DNA from: Planomonospora sp. ID82291
Lineage (GTDB): Bacteria; Actinomycetota; Actinomycetes; Streptosporangiales; Streptosporangiaceae
DNA length: 64,000 nucleotides
Reading direction: 5' to 3'
Assembly (NCBI RefSeq): GCF_015711645.1
Contig: NZ_JABTEX010000004.1
Location: 1 to 64,000, forward strand
Shown here: positions 1 through 10,541 of the stretch, piece after piece
How positions within the stretch are numbered: position 1 is the first letter of the stretch
Layout: each line of letters opens with the position of its first letter
The notes under the pieces: generated by a model
What the model was told of the DNA's origin: nothing
Database searches by the model: none
The model's input: the letters and a program-made list of their open reading frames with translations, nothing else
Translations under genes and position numbers: made by a program

Positions 1-433
1 GGCTCTCTGCGGTGCCCGGCCCTGAGCTCCTTCCTGACAGAGCGGCCGCAGGCGACGGCGAACCGCCCTGAACGGCCCTGGACGGATCGCTTCAGCGCCG
101 GTGAGGACACCGGGCGGCCGGGAGAGGAAGCCGCTACGGCCCGCATGAGTGTGACGGTGCAGCGGTGCACGGAGGCGGGCCGGTGGTCCTGTCGGCGTAT
201 AAAGCACCGAACCCCGCGCGCCCGAGCCCAGGCCGGAGGCCGGAGACCACCAGGGCTCAGCTGAGACGGCCGGCAGGACCACCGGCCCGCCTCCGTGCGC
301 ACCCACCCCGGCCACCACGAACCACCGGCCCACCCGCAGCGCACCCCCACCCCGGCGACCGCGCGAACGGGACCCGGCCGAACCACCGCGCGAACGGGAC
401 CGGATCCCGGCGAAGGAGGAGGCGGTGGGGTGG
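1..433. other. Left-edge region with no assigned gene
   Basis: No reading frame here looks like a protein I can recognise. A short plus-strand frame closes with TGA at 69-71 and could be the tail of a gene to the left. A minus-strand frame from an ATG near 145 runs off the edge; it is equally weak. The region is dominated by a long inverted repeat (167-298, listed separately). It also holds a 16-bp direct repeat reading CCGCGCGAACGGGACC at 359-374 and 386-401. It lies beyond the 3' end of the phosphatase gene, so the structure may act in transcription termination. Confidence 0.5.
167..298. repeat. 25-bp perfect inverted repeat with 82-nt spacer
   Basis: The arm at 167-191 (starting GCACGGAGGCGGGCC) is the exact reverse complement of the arm at 274-298. 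The spacer holds a nested pair GAGCCC/GGGCTC and a CTCAGCTGAG palindrome. The structure could be a large stem-loop or cruciform, or the terminal repeats of a small non-autonomous element. No target-site duplication is evident beside the arms. Confidence 0.75.
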
Positions 434-1621
434 TCAGTCGGCGGGGTGGGCGGTGCGGTGGCGGAGGAGGAGCATGGCGGCGTCGTCGGCCAGCGGGCGG
501 CCGACGTGGCGGAGGAGGTCGGCGCGCAGGGCGTCCAGGGCGAGCTGGGGGTCGGCACCGTCCAGCAGGTGGGCGCGGGAGTCCAGGGGATAGAAGCGGC
601 CCGAGCGGTCCCGCGCCTCGATGACCCCGTCGGTGTAGAAGAGGACCTGGTGACCGGGTGCGAACGGGATCTGGTACGGCACCGGCTCCCCGGCCTTCAA
701 CGCGCCCATGCCCAGGGGGAGCGCGTCCTCCGGCGGCTCGGCGAACCAGTGGCCGCCGGCGGCGGTGAGCACCATGGGCGGCGGGTGACCGCAGTTCAGG
801 ACGGTGATGGAGGCGCCGCCGGTGATCTCGGCGAGCACGGCGGTGACGAACTGCTCGCCCGACAGCTCCCGGCTCAGCGCGTTCTCCAGGCGGGACACCA
901 CGCCCTGGAGCTTGGACTCGTCGTAGGCGGCCTCCCGGAAGGCGCCGAGCACCACCGCGGCCGTCTCGACGGCCTCCAGCCCCTTGCCCTGGACGTCGCC
1001 CACGATGATCCGGACCCCGTGCGGGGTGGTGACCACCTCGTACAGGTCACCGCCGATCCGGGCCTCGGCCGTGGCGGAGGTGTAGGAGACGGCGACGCCG
1101 ATCCCCGGCCCGGCGCGGCGCGGCACCGGCCGGAGCAGGACGCGCTGGGCGGCCTCGGCCACCGAGCGGACGTCGGCGAGCCGCCGCTCGTGGCGGAGCC
1201 GCCCGGCGCTGGCCAGGACGCTGGCCATGGTCACGCCGAGGATGGCGATGACGGTGACGTTGGTGCGGGAGGTCCAGAGGATGTCGTTGTAGGCGCCGAG
1301 GGCCACGCCGAGCAGGAGGGCGATGACGCCGACGAGCGTGGTGCGGGCCAGGCCGCACGCCACGCTGGCGAAGGCGGGTCCCAGGGCGAGCAGGGGGAGG
1401 AGCCCGGTCGTCGGGCCCGTACCGAAATCGATCAGGGCCACGACGGCCATCACGATGAACGGCAGCAGCTTCAGGACGGCGTGCGTCTTGCCGGTCTCGA
1501 CGGAGGAGAGGAGCCTGCCGAGGGCGCGGGCCCTGGCCGAGGAGAGCGAGGCGCCCAGGGAGGCGAGCCGTTTTTCCGGGCGTGGTGGAGAGCGATCCTG
1601 GCGGTCGTCTCTCCTGAGCAT
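434..1621 (-). CDS. Membrane-anchored SpoIIE/RsbU-type PP2C serine phosphatase
   Basis: This is a 395-residue protein with about four hydrophobic segments between residues 50 and 138, followed by a PP2C-type SpoIIE domain from about 175 to the end. The metal-binding landmarks are present: GGDLYE (about 190-195), GDVQGKG (208-214), TDGVIEARD and a late DDAAMLLL. Family members dephosphorylate anti-sigma-factor antagonists and so release alternative sigma factors in stress or sporulation control. No partner anti-sigma or STAS gene is adjacent, so its target is unknown. The ATG start sits just after a GGTGAG ribosome-binding site. It is transcribed in the same direction as bldD, which lies upstream. 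Confidence 0.85.
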   Translation of the reverse strand: MLRRDDRQDRSPPRPEKRLASLGASLSSARARALGRLLSSVETGKTHAVLKLLPFIVMAVVALIDFGTGPTTGLLPLLALGPAFASVACGLARTTLVGVIALLLGVALGAYNDILWTSRTNVTVIAILGVTMASVLASAGRLRHERRLADVRSVAEAAQRVLLRPVPRRAGPGIGVAVSYTSATAEARIGGDLYEVVTTPHGVRIIVGDVQGKGLEAVETAAVVLGAFREAAYDESKLQGVVSRLENALSRELSGEQFVTAVLAEITGGASITVLNCGHPPPMVLTAAGGHWFAEPPEDALPLGMGALKAGEPVPYQIPFAPGHQVLFYTDGVIEARDRSGRFYPLDSRAHLLDGADPQLALDALRADLLRHVGRPLADDAAMLLLRHRTAHPAD

Positions 1622-1769
1622 CTCACCACGTCTCGTTAAACAGCGTGTTTGTTTTTTCCTACCACAGCGATGGGCATCGGCGGTGGACTACACGCGGAGT
1701 TCGACGCGGGAACGCATCCGTGGCCGGATGGGTACGCCGGAGCCGGCGTACCCATGAGACGGCCGGGGA

Positions 1770-2264
1770 TCAGAACGAGTCGACGGCGCGGCGCGCCTCG
1801 GGGTCCAGGACGCCCCAGTTGATGAGCTCCTCGGTGAGCTCGCTGGGGGACTTGTCGTAGATCACGGCGAGGGAGCGCAGGTCCTCCTGGCGGATGGACA
1901 GCACCTTGCCGTTGTAGTCGCCACGCTGGCTCTGGATGGTCGCCGCGTAACGGGCGAGCGCACCGGCCTTCTCCTTGGGAAGCTGGGAGAGGCGCTCAAG
2001 GTCGATGACAAGCTTCGGCGTGGGGCCCAGCGGGCTCGGGGCCGCGCCTCCGGGCAGCAACTCCGAGACGGGCACCCCGTAGAAATCCGCGAGCTCGGCA
2101 AGCTTCTGCACCGTGACCGCACGGTCGCCACGCTCGTAGGAGCCGACGACGACCGCCTTCCAACGTCCTCGGGACTTCTCTTCGACTCCGTGCAGGGACA
2201 ACCCCTGCTGGGTGCGAATGGCGCGGAGTCGTGCACCCAGCGACTTGGCGTATTCAGACGGCAT
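1770..2264 (-). CDS. bldD: Developmental transcription regulator BldD
   Basis: This 164-residue protein has an N-terminal XRE-type helix-turn-helix (about 9-65, with the SYERGDR turn) and a C-terminal ligand domain. In Streptomyces, BldD represses sporulation genes when cyclic di-GMP bridges two C-terminal domains through RGD-X8-RQDD. The same arrangement is visible here: RGD at 114-116 and RQED at 125-128, one conservative change. Length and the whole sequence fit the family. The 291-bp gap upstream should carry its promoter; TACATT on the minus strand about 20 bases before the gene is a possible -10. A GGDEF-EAL protein at 41-44 kb in this window could feed its ligand pool. Confidence 0.95.
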   Translation of the reverse strand: MPSEYAKSLGARLRAIRTQQGLSLHGVEEKSRGRWKAVVVGSYERGDRAVTVQKLAELADFYGVPVSELLPGGAAPSPLGPTPKLVIDLERLSQLPKEKAGALARYAATIQSQRGDYNGKVLSIRQEDLRSLAVIYDKSPSELTEELINWGVLDPEARRAVDSF

Positions 2265-2555
2265 CGTGTGGCCCCCCGGCTCTCTAATGTACTGCTTTCA
2301 CTTGATTGTGCTACCTCACGTCGTATGCTCCGGTCACCGGGTCGGCGCCCAGGGGTAGGCGCCTCGCGCGACCGGAGAGTGAGGACCCGTCCGGCGATGT
2401 CACGACGTGTGGTTACGGACAGTGACGGTAAAGGGATGGGCGCAGAAGGTCAAGCTGATTGGAAAAAAGAGGTCGAATCCGATCCGGTGTGATCTGTGCA
2501 AAACGTCGCTCTTATCCCTTCTGGAAGGGCGGGCCCTCCCGTCGGTCCGCGGCTC

Positions 2556-3986
2556 TCATCGTTCCTCCGTCGCCGTCCCGGCGCGGTGGAGGCGGGAGTG
2601 GCGGTAGCCGTACAGGAAGTAGACGGCCAGGCCGACCGCGGTCCACAGGGCGAAGGCGATCCAGGTGCTCCCGTCCAGCTGGAGCATCAGCAGGACGCAG
2701 AAGCCCGCGCCGAGGAGCGGGGTGAGGGGGGAGAACGGGGCCCTGAAGCTGCGCGGCAGCTCGGGGCGGGTCCGGCGGAGCACCAGGACCCCGACGTTGA
2801 CCAGGGCGAAGGCGAACAGGGTGCCGATGCTGGTGGCCTCGGCCAGCTGCCCGAGGGGGATGAGTCCGGCCAGGACGCTGACGAACAGGCTGACGATGAG
2901 CGTGTTGGCGGCCGGCACCCGGCGGCGCGGGTCGACCCGCTGGAAGATCTTCGGGATCAGGCCGTCGCGGGACATCGCGAACAGGATGCGGGTCTGGCCG
3001 TACAGGACGGTCAGGACCACGCTGGCGATCGCGATGACCGCGCCGAAGGAGACGACGAGCGCCGGCCAGGTCGCGCCCGTCGCCTGGCCGGCGATCAGGG
3101 CGAGGGAGGCCTCGGTGCCGTCGGAGTCGAACTCCCGCCACGGCATGGCCGCGACGGCGGCCAGCGCCACCAGCACGTAGACGACGGTGACCAGGGCGAG
3201 GGAGATGATGATCGCCCATGGCAGGTCCCGGGTGGGGTTGCGGGCCTCCTCGCCGGCGGTCGAGGCGGCGTCGAAGCCGATGTAGGAGAAGAACACCTGG
3301 CCGGCGGCCGCGGTGACGCCCGCGACGCCCATCGGGGCGAACGGCGCCAGGTTGCCGGCCCGGAACGCGGTGAAGGCGACCGCGCAGAAGAAGAGCAGCA
3401 CCGCTATCTTGACGAGGACGAAGAACGCGTTGACCGCGGCGCTCTCCGAGGCGCCGCGCAGCAGCAGCCAGGTCGCCAGCGCGACGATCAGGACGGCGGT
3501 GACGTTGACCACGCCGCCCTGGTCGCCGGGGGAGTGGATGATCGCCGCGGGCAGCCGCAGGCCGGACACGTCCTCGATGAAGCGGTTGAGATACTCTCCC
3601 CAGCCGACCGCGACCGCCGCCACCGAGACGGCGTACTCCAGCATCAGGCACCAGCCGCACACCCACGCGGTGAACTCGCCCAGCGTCGCGTAGGCGTAGG
3701 AGTAGGAGGAGCCGGAGACGGGGATCGTCCCGGCCAGTTCGGCGTAGGACAGGGCGGAGAACAGCGCGGTCAGCGCCGCCAGCGCGAACGAGGCGACCAC
3801 CGCGGGCCCGGCCAGGGGAACGGCCTGGCCGAGGATGACGAAGATGCCGGTGCCGAGCGTGGCGCCGACGCTGAGCATGACGAGCTGCCACAGGGTCATG
3901 GTCCGGCGCAGCCGGGCGCCCTCGCCCTGACCGCCCTCGGCGACGAGGTCGGCGATGGGCTTGGTACGGAGCAGCCGGTACGGCAC
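2556..3986 (-). CDS. APC-superfamily amino-acid permease
   Basis: A 476-residue integral membrane protein with about twelve hydrophobic helices. It has the APC hallmark near the N-terminus (LSVGATLGTGIFVILG) and a YAELAGTIPVSGSSYSYAY segment typical of the cationic amino-acid transporter/YfnA branch. I chose the GTG start (VPYRLLRTK) because AAAGGA lies about 10 bases before it. It follows the ornithine carbamoyltransferase gene by about 160 bp on the same strand, after arcA. Arginine or ornithine is therefore the likely substrate. It is not the classical ArcD antiporter; the substrate assignment is inference from context. Confidence 0.85.
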   Translation of the reverse strand: MPYRLLRTKPIADLVAEGGQGEGARLRRTMTLWQLVMLSVGATLGTGIFVILGQAVPLAGPAVVASFALAALTALFSALSYAELAGTIPVSGSSYSYAYATLGEFTAWVCGWCLMLEYAVSVAAVAVGWGEYLNRFIEDVSGLRLPAAIIHSPGDQGGVVNVTAVLIVALATWLLLRGASESAAVNAFFVLVKIAVLLFFCAVAFTAFRAGNLAPFAPMGVAGVTAAAGQVFFSYIGFDAASTAGEEARNPTRDLPWAIIISLALVTVVYVLVALAAVAAMPWREFDSDGTEASLALIAGQATGATWPALVVSFGAVIAIASVVLTVLYGQTRILFAMSRDGLIPKIFQRVDPRRRVPAANTLIVSLFVSVLAGLIPLGQLAEATSIGTLFAFALVNVGVLVLRRTRPELPRSFRAPFSPLTPLLGAGFCVLLMLQLDGSTWIAFALWTAVGLAVYFLYGYRHSRLHRAGTATEER

Positions 3987-4150
3987 GGCGGACGGGTCCT
4001 TTCTCTCGGGGGGCGTGGAGTGGTCCGCCGCGGGGGGACGGCGGGACCGGTGGATCACAGGATGCTGGTCGGCGGCCGGGTCGCGTTGGGCGTGGTGACG
4101 GTGCCCGCGGTCCCCTCCAGCCCCGCTGGGGCGACCCGGACGCGCATCGC

Positions 4151-5155
4151 TCAGCTCCCCAGGGTGGCGACCATGACGGCCTTGATCGTGTGCAGCCGGT
4201 TCTCGGCCTGGTCGAAGACGATGGACCGCGGCGACTCGAAGACCTCCTCGGTCACCTCCAGCGCCTCCAGGCCGGTCTTGGCGTACAGGTCCTCGCCGAC
4301 CTGGGTCTCCCGGTTGTGGAAGGCCGGCAGGCAGTGCAGGAACTTCACCGCCGGGTTGCCGGTCGCCTTCACCAGCTCGGCGTTGACCTGGTACGGCAGC
4401 AGCAGCCCGATGCGCTCGTCCCACACCTCCTTCGGCTCTCCCATCGAGACCCACACGTCGGTGTAGAGGAAGTCGACGCCCCGCACGCCCCCGGCGACGT
4501 CGGCGGTGAGGGTGAGCCGGGCGCCGGTCTGCTCGGCGAGCTCGCGCGCCGGGCGCACCACCGTCTGCTCGTCCGGCCACAGCGCCTCGGGCGCGACGAT
4601 CCGCACGTCCATGCCGAGCATCGCGCCGGTGACCAGCAGCGAGCTGCCGACGTTGTTGCGGGCGTCGCCGAGGTAGGCGTAGGAGATCTCCCCCAGCGGC
4701 TTGTCGCTGTGCTCGCGCATGGTGAGCACGTCGGCGAGCATCTGCGTGGGGTGCCACTCGTCGGTGAGGCCGTTCCAGACCGGGACCCCGGAGTAGGCGG
4801 CCAGCTCCTCCACGTGCGCCTGCCTGCGGCCGCGGAACTCGATGCCGTCGTACATCCGGCCGAGCACCCGTGCGGTGTCCTTGACCGACTCCTTGTGGCC
4901 CATCTGCGAGCCGCTCGGGTCGAGGTAGGTGACGTGCGCGCCCTGGTCGTGGGCGGCGACCTCGAACGCGCAGCGGGTGCGGGTGGAGGTCTTCTCGAAG
5001 ATCAGCGCGATGTTCTTGCCCGTCAGCCGCTGCCGCTCGGTGCCGGCGTACTTGGCGGCCTTGAGGCCGGCCGCCAGATCGATCAGGTGGCGGAACTCGT
5101 CGGGAGTGAAGTCGAGCTCCTTCAGGAAGCTCCGGTTGCGAAGGTTGAATGCCAT
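4151..5155 (-). CDS. arcB: Ornithine carbamoyltransferase
   Basis: This 334-residue enzyme interconverts ornithine plus carbamoyl phosphate and citrulline plus phosphate. The carbamoyl-phosphate motif STRTR is at 57-61, followed by the WHPTQ motif and the HCLPAFH ornithine-side motif near residue 270. Its position directly after arginine deiminase suggests the catabolic role (citrulline phosphorolysis), so I use arcB rather than argF; sequence alone does not separate the two. AAGGACG precedes the ATG by about 9 bases. The spacing to arcA is 48 bp, consistent with one transcript. Confidence 0.92.
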   Translation of the reverse strand: MAFNLRNRSFLKELDFTPDEFRHLIDLAAGLKAAKYAGTERQRLTGKNIALIFEKTSTRTRCAFEVAAHDQGAHVTYLDPSGSQMGHKESVKDTARVLGRMYDGIEFRGRRQAHVEELAAYSGVPVWNGLTDEWHPTQMLADVLTMREHSDKPLGEISYAYLGDARNNVGSSLLVTGAMLGMDVRIVAPEALWPDEQTVVRPARELAEQTGARLTLTADVAGGVRGVDFLYTDVWVSMGEPKEVWDERIGLLLPYQVNAELVKATGNPAVKFLHCLPAFHNRETQVGEDLYAKTGLEALEVTEEVFESPRSIVFDQAENRLHTIKAVMVATLGS

Positions 5156-5203
5156 GGTGCGTCGTCCTTAGGTGATGGTGGGGAGCCGGTCGGCCGGGCG
5201 GGA

Positions 5204-6451
5204 CTAGATGCCGTCGCGCTCGATCGGGCAGCTCATGCAGCGCGGTCCGCCGCGTCCCCGGCCCAGTTCGCTGCCGCGGATGGTGATGACCTCGATGCCG
5301 TTGGCGCGCAGGTGGTTGTTGGTGGTGGTGTTGCGCTCGTAGGCCACGACCACGCCCGGCTCGATGGCCAGCACGTTGCAGCCGTCGTCCCACTGCTCGC
5401 GCTCGGCGGCGTGCACGTCCTGGGTGGCGGTCAGCACCTTGATGTCGTCCAGGTCCAGCGCGTCGGCGATGGCCTTGTGCATGTCCTCCGGCGCGTGATC
5501 GGTGATCTTGAGTTCCTTCTCGCCGCCGCCCGGTTCGATCGTGTAGGACGGCAGCATGCCGAGTCCGGCGTACTTGGTGAACACGTCGACGTCGACCTGC
5601 GTCATGACCGTGTCCAGGTGCATGAACGCGCGCGCCTTCGGCAGGTCCAGCGCGACGATCTTCTTGGCCCCGCCCCTGCCGAACAGGCTGCAGGCGAGCA
5701 TCTCCACGGCCTGGGGCTGGGTGCGCTCGCTCATCCCCACCAGGACCGCGCCGCGGCCGATGACCAGCACGTCGCCGCCCTCGATGGTGGCCGGGGCGAC
5801 GGCGGTGCCGGGCATCCACACGTGGTAGCCGTTCTCGGCCTCCGGCCGGTCGTAGCCGCCGGCGAACATCGGGTGGTAGCGGTAGAGCGCCTCGTAGTTG
5901 ACGGTCTCGCGCCGGCGGGCCTTCTTGCGCATCGCGTTGATCGAGACGCCGTCGTAGATCCAGCACGAGGTGTCGCGGGTGAACAGGTGGTTGGGCAGCG
6001 GCGGCAGGATGAAGTCGTCCATGTCCATGGCGTGGAAGGTCAGGCTCCGGGGCTCGGGGGAGAACTCCAGGAACTCGCGCTTGGTGAGGCCGCCGGTGAG
6101 GAAGGGCTGGAGCGTGGCCGGGTCCATCGCGTCGAGCGTGTTGCGGACGGCGTCGGTGGCCAGCGGCCCGAACCGGTGCGCGTCCACGCTGCCGTCGAGG
6201 ATGTGCTTGCGCGCCTCGGGCAGCTCGGTGATCGTGCGCATCAGGTCGGAGAGCATGTGGACCGTGACGCCGCGGTCCCGCAGGACCTGCTGCCACTCCT
6301 CGTGCTCCTCCATGGCGCGCTGCACCCACAGCACGTCGTCGAAGAGCAGGTCGTCCTTGTTGGTCGGGGTCAGGCGCTTCAGGGCCAGCGCGGGCCGGTG
6401 CAGCAGCACCTGGCGGAGCCTGCCCACCTCGGAGTCGACGTGGAAGGTCAT
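5204..6451 (-). CDS. arcA: Arginine deiminase
   Basis: This 415-residue enzyme hydrolyses arginine to citrulline and ammonia. Recognisable landmarks are the [13 protein letters not shown] loop, [12 protein letters not shown], and the C-terminal RCMSCP segment, whose first cysteine (Cys405) sits where the family nucleophile is. The length is normal for bacterial ArcA. GAGGAG lies 8 bases before the ATG. It is the first gene of the arcA-arcB-permease run. No carbamate kinase (arcC) is present anywhere in this window, so the ATP-yielding step must be encoded elsewhere or be absent. Confidence 0.95.
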   Translation of the reverse strand: MTFHVDSEVGRLRQVLLHRPALALKRLTPTNKDDLLFDDVLWVQRAMEEHEEWQQVLRDRGVTVHMLSDLMRTITELPEARKHILDGSVDAHRFGPLATDAVRNTLDAMDPATLQPFLTGGLTKREFLEFSPEPRSLTFHAMDMDDFILPPLPNHLFTRDTSCWIYDGVSINAMRKKARRRETVNYEALYRYHPMFAGGYDRPEAENGYHVWMPGTAVAPATIEGGDVLVIGRGAVLVGMSERTQPQAVEMLACSLFGRGGAKKIVALDLPKARAFMHLDTVMTQVDVDVFTKYAGLGMLPSYTIEPGGGEKELKITDHAPEDMHKAIADALDLDDIKVLTATQDVHAAEREQWDDGCNVLAIEPGVVVAYERNTTTNNHLRANGIEVITIRGSELGRGRGGPRCMSCPIERDGI

Positions 6452-6915
6452 GTCCGGGCTCCTCGTTCGGTGTGAGGCGGGTCAGGAGGACGGAGCCGGA
6501 GCCCCGCCCCGCGGGCCGCACCCGCCTCGTCCGGCCTCGGCCCAGGGGGAGCCCGGGGTTCCGGCGAGCGTCGTCGGGAGGCCGATGGCGATCGTTTCGG
6601 TGCCGGTGCCGGTGCCGGTGCCGTCCGTCGTCCGGGAGGCGGCCGGTACGGCAGGGACGGCCGGGACCGCGGTGACGGGGGCGGCCGTCACGGAGCCTCC
6701 GGCGGACCGGCCCGCGGTGTCCCCGGCGCGTGCGGCCGGTCCCCGCCGGTGCGAACCGGATGTCTCCCCCATCGCGCGCCCCCTGACGCAGATTTGCGGC
6801 ATTGTCCGTATTCACGGGCAATGCTGGCTGAGATTCCCAAGCGGGGACGGGGCGAAACGTACGGCCTCCGCCGGGGCGGAGGCCGTCGATGCGGGGGAGG
6901 CCGGGGAGCCGGGGA
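6452..6915. other. Intergenic region upstream of arcA, with short tandem repeat
   Basis: No convincing gene is seen between arcA and the DUF3040 gene. A minus-strand frame of 106 codons (6482-6802) is rich in Ala, Pro, Thr and Gly and lacks a clear ribosome-binding site, so I do not call it. The hexamer TGCCGG is repeated almost four times at 6601-6623. A symmetrical element at 6799-6824 (separate entry) lies at the far end and may mark the arc promoter. Confidence 0.5.
6799..6824. promoter_or_regulatory. Candidate operator upstream of the arc cluster
   Basis: GCATTGTCCG and CGGGCAATGC flank a 6-base centre (TATTCA), matching as an inverted repeat at 9 of 10 positions. The size and symmetry fit a dimeric regulator site. 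It could control the leftward arc genes. No regulator gene is adjacent, so the binder is unknown. Confidence 0.4.
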
Positions 6916-7173
6916 TCAGGCCCGGGGCAGGGCGTGCGAGGTCGCCGCGGAGGCGTTCCCGGTGTTCCCGAGAGCCGGGACGGCCACCGCCAGCACGACC
7001 AGGACCACGGCCAGCATCGCCACGAGGAACAGGTGGCGGCGGGAGGGCAGGACTTCCGCGGTGATGGCGCCGCCCGCGAAGGAGCGGAGGGAGTGCGCCA
7101 GGTCGGGCTCCTCCGCCCGGATCAGGCCGGCGATCCCGGCGAGGGCGCGCTTCTCGCGAGCGGACAGACCCAT
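6916..7173 (-). CDS. DUF3040 small membrane protein
   Basis: An 85-residue protein beginning MGLSAREKRALAGIAGLIRAEEPDLAHSL, the characteristic DUF3040 opening, in which a short amphipathic head precedes the membrane part. One strong hydrophobic segment (HLFLVAMLAVVLVVLAVAV) lies at about 50-70. The ATG is preceded at 8 bases by GGAGGA, which fixes the start inside a much longer open frame. The family is widespread in actinobacteria with no known function. It is divergent from pyrR and shares the gap between them. A second, two-helix DUF3040 gene lies at 57.1 kb. Confidence 0.8.
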   Translation of the reverse strand: MGLSAREKRALAGIAGLIRAEEPDLAHSLRSFAGGAITAEVLPSRRHLFLVAMLAVVLVVLAVAVPALGNTGNASAATSHALPRA

Positions 7174-7263
7174 GCGTGCTTCCTCCAGGCGGTAGGCGGG
7201 GTCCAAGTTTTTTACCTCTTCTCCTGATTTTTTCCAAGCGGGGGCACGGTAGATCTTTCCTCC

Positions 7264-7355
7264 GGTCCGCCGGGTCCTCGGTCCTCGGTCCGCCGGGTCC
7301 TCGGTCCTCGGTCCGCCGGGTCCTCGGTCCTCGGTCCGCCGGGTCCTCGGTCCTC
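7264..7355. repeat. Four perfect 23-bp tandem repeats
   Basis: The unit GGTCCGCCGGGTCCTCGGTCCTC is made of near-repeated GGTCC/CCTC pieces and occurs four times head to tail without a mismatch (7264-7286, 7287-7309, 7310-7332 and 7333-7355). It lies between the divergent DUF3040 and pyrR genes and codes for nothing apparent. A length-variable minisatellite is the simplest reading. There are no unique spacers, so it is not a CRISPR array. Confidence 0.9.
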
Positions 7356-7484
7356 GGCCCTCGCCCGGCAGGGCCGGCGCCGCTGTACCGCCGGTGATCC
7401 CGCCCGGCGCGGCGGCGGTCCCCGTTCGCGGGCCGGCGCCGGCCGGCGAACGGGCGCCGGGTTCGGGACGGTGCCGGCGGCCGG

Positions 7485-7562
7485 CGTGATCGTGATCACG
7501 TTTTGTGACTATTAGTGCAATAAACGCCCGATTCTGAGCGGCCGTCCTCCTGCTGATACCTT
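7485..7562 (+). promoter_or_regulatory. Palindrome and candidate pyr promoter region
   Basis: CGTGATCACG at 7491-7500 is a perfect palindrome, with an extra CGTGAT half-site directly before it. An AT-richer stretch follows. TACCTT (7557-7562) could serve as a -10, with TTCTGA about 19 bases upstream as a poor -35; transcription would then begin only a few bases before the PyrR loop. The promoter call is tentative. Confidence 0.35.
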
Positions 7563-7576
7563 GAGGGCGTCGACTC

Positions 7577-9125
<1,549 letters not shown>

Positions 9126-9129
<4 letters not shown>

Positions 9130-10436
9130 GCTCGGAGACCAGCGTGACCACCGTCATCAAGGGCGCCCGGATCCTCGGCGGCGAGCCGGCCGACATCCTG
9201 ATCGACGGCGGCGTCATCGCCGCGGTCGGGCCGGACCTGAGCGGCGAGGCGACCGTCGAGGCGGCGGGCCTGATCGCCCTGCCCGGCCTGGTGGACCTGC
9301 ACACCCACCTGCGCGAGCCGGGCCGCGAGGACGCCGAGACCGTCGAGAGCGGCACCCGCGCCGCGGCCCTCGGCGGCTTCACCGCCGTGCACGCCATGGC
9401 CAACACCTCCCCGGTCGCCGACACCGCGGGCGTCGTCGAGCAGGTCTGGCGGCTGGGCCTGGCGGCCGGCCACTGCGACGTGCAGCCGGTCGGCGCGGTC
9501 ACCGAGGGCCTCGGCGGCGAGCGGCTGGCCGAGCTCGGCGCGATGGCCGACTCCGCCGCCCGGGTCCGGGTCTTCTCCGACGACGGCAGGTGCGTCTCCG
9601 ACGCGGTGCTCATGCGCCGCGCCCTGGAGTACGTCAAGGCCTTCGACGGCGTGGTCGCCCAGCACGCCCAGGAGCCGCGGCTGACCGAGGGCGCGCAGAT
9701 GAACGAGGGCGCGGTCTCCGGCCGGCTCGGCCTGACCGGCTGGCCCGCGGTCGCCGAGGAGGCGATCATCGCCCGCGACTGCCTGCTCGCCGCGCACGTC
9801 GGCTCCCGCCTGCACGTCTGCCACGTCTCCACGGCGGGTTCGGTGGAGATCATCCGCTGGGCCAAGTCCAAGGGGTGGAACGTCACCGCCGAGGTGACCC
9901 CGCACCACCTGCTGCTCACCGACGACCTCGTCGAGGACTCGCCGGTCGGCGCCTACAACCCGATCTACAAGGTGAACCCGCCGCTGCGCACCCGCGCCGA
10001 CGTCGAGGCGCTGCGCGCGGCCCTGGCCGACGGCACGATCGACGTGGTGGCCACCGACCACGCCCCCCACCCGGTCGAGGACAAGGAGACCGAGTGGGCC
10101 GCGGCGGCGATGGGCATGATCGGCCTGGAGACGGCGCTGGCGGTGGTCCAGGAGGCCATGGTGGAGACCGGCCTGCTCGACTGGGCCGGCGTGGCCGAGC
10201 GCATGTCGTACGCCCCGGCCAGGATCGGCCGGCTGTCCGGCCACGGCCGTCCGCTGGAGGCCGGCTCGCCGGCCAACATCACCCTCTACGACCCGTCGGT
10301 GCGCGCGCAGGTGGACCCGTCCTCCTACGCCTCCAAGAGCCGCAACACCCCCTATGAGGGCCGGTCCCTGCCCGGCCGGGTCGTGGCCACCTTCCTGCGG
10401 GGCCGCCCGACCGTCCTCGACGGCAAGCTCGCGTGA
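9126..10436 (+). CDS. pyrC: Dihydroorotase
   Basis: 436 residues. It cyclises carbamoyl-aspartate to dihydroorotate. The metal-binding [10 protein letters not shown] motif occurs at about 57-66, with later histidines in HAQEP, VCHVST and ATDHAPHP, the pattern of the longer type I dihydroorotases. GTG at 9126 overlaps the pyrB stop by 4 bp and is preceded by GGGGAGAA. A downstream GTG at 9144 (VTTVIKG) is the alternative and would remove six residues. The downstream gap to carA is about 110 bp and carries a palindrome. Confidence 0.97.
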
Positions 10437-10513
10437 CGATCGCGCCCGCCCGCGCCGGGCTGGCGGGCGTCCCACATCGTGGAGGCGCCCCCCGCCCGCG
10501 CGCCGGATATTTC

Positions 10514-10529
10514 ATACTTTCAGAAGTAT
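10514..10529. promoter_or_regulatory. Palindrome ATACTT-TCAG-AAGTAT before carA
   Basis: A perfect 6-bp inverted repeat with a 4-base centre lies in an AT-rich island inside otherwise GC-rich sequence, about 13 bases before the earliest possible carA start. It could be an operator or part of a secondary promoter inside the pyr operon. It would also form a small RNA hairpin just before the carA start. Confidence 0.4.
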
Positions 10530-10541
10530 TGACCGAGATGA

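Noticed and set aside
1-145. Partial gene at the left edge on either strand
   Set aside because: Both a plus-strand tail (stop at 69) and a minus-strand head (ATG near 145) are possible, but neither has a recognisable sequence, so neither is called.
425-1639. A plus-strand frame opposite the phosphatase gene
   Set aside because: Shadow of a clear SpoIIE-type phosphatase on the minus strand; the plus-strand product is Gly/Glu/His-rich without any motif.
6482-6802. A 106-codon minus-strand frame upstream of arcA
   Set aside because: Low-complexity Ala/Pro/Thr/Gly composition, partly produced by a TGCCGG tandem repeat, no ribosome-binding site and no recognisable family. The region reads better as regulatory DNA.
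2556-6821. A single 1,421-codon minus-strand frame spanning the arc cluster
   Set aside because: Only its last third is real (the permease, from GTG 3986). The rest is a shadow of arcB and arcA in another frame.
7264-7355. CRISPR-like array
   Set aside because: The 23-bp units abut with no unique spacers, and there are no cas genes.
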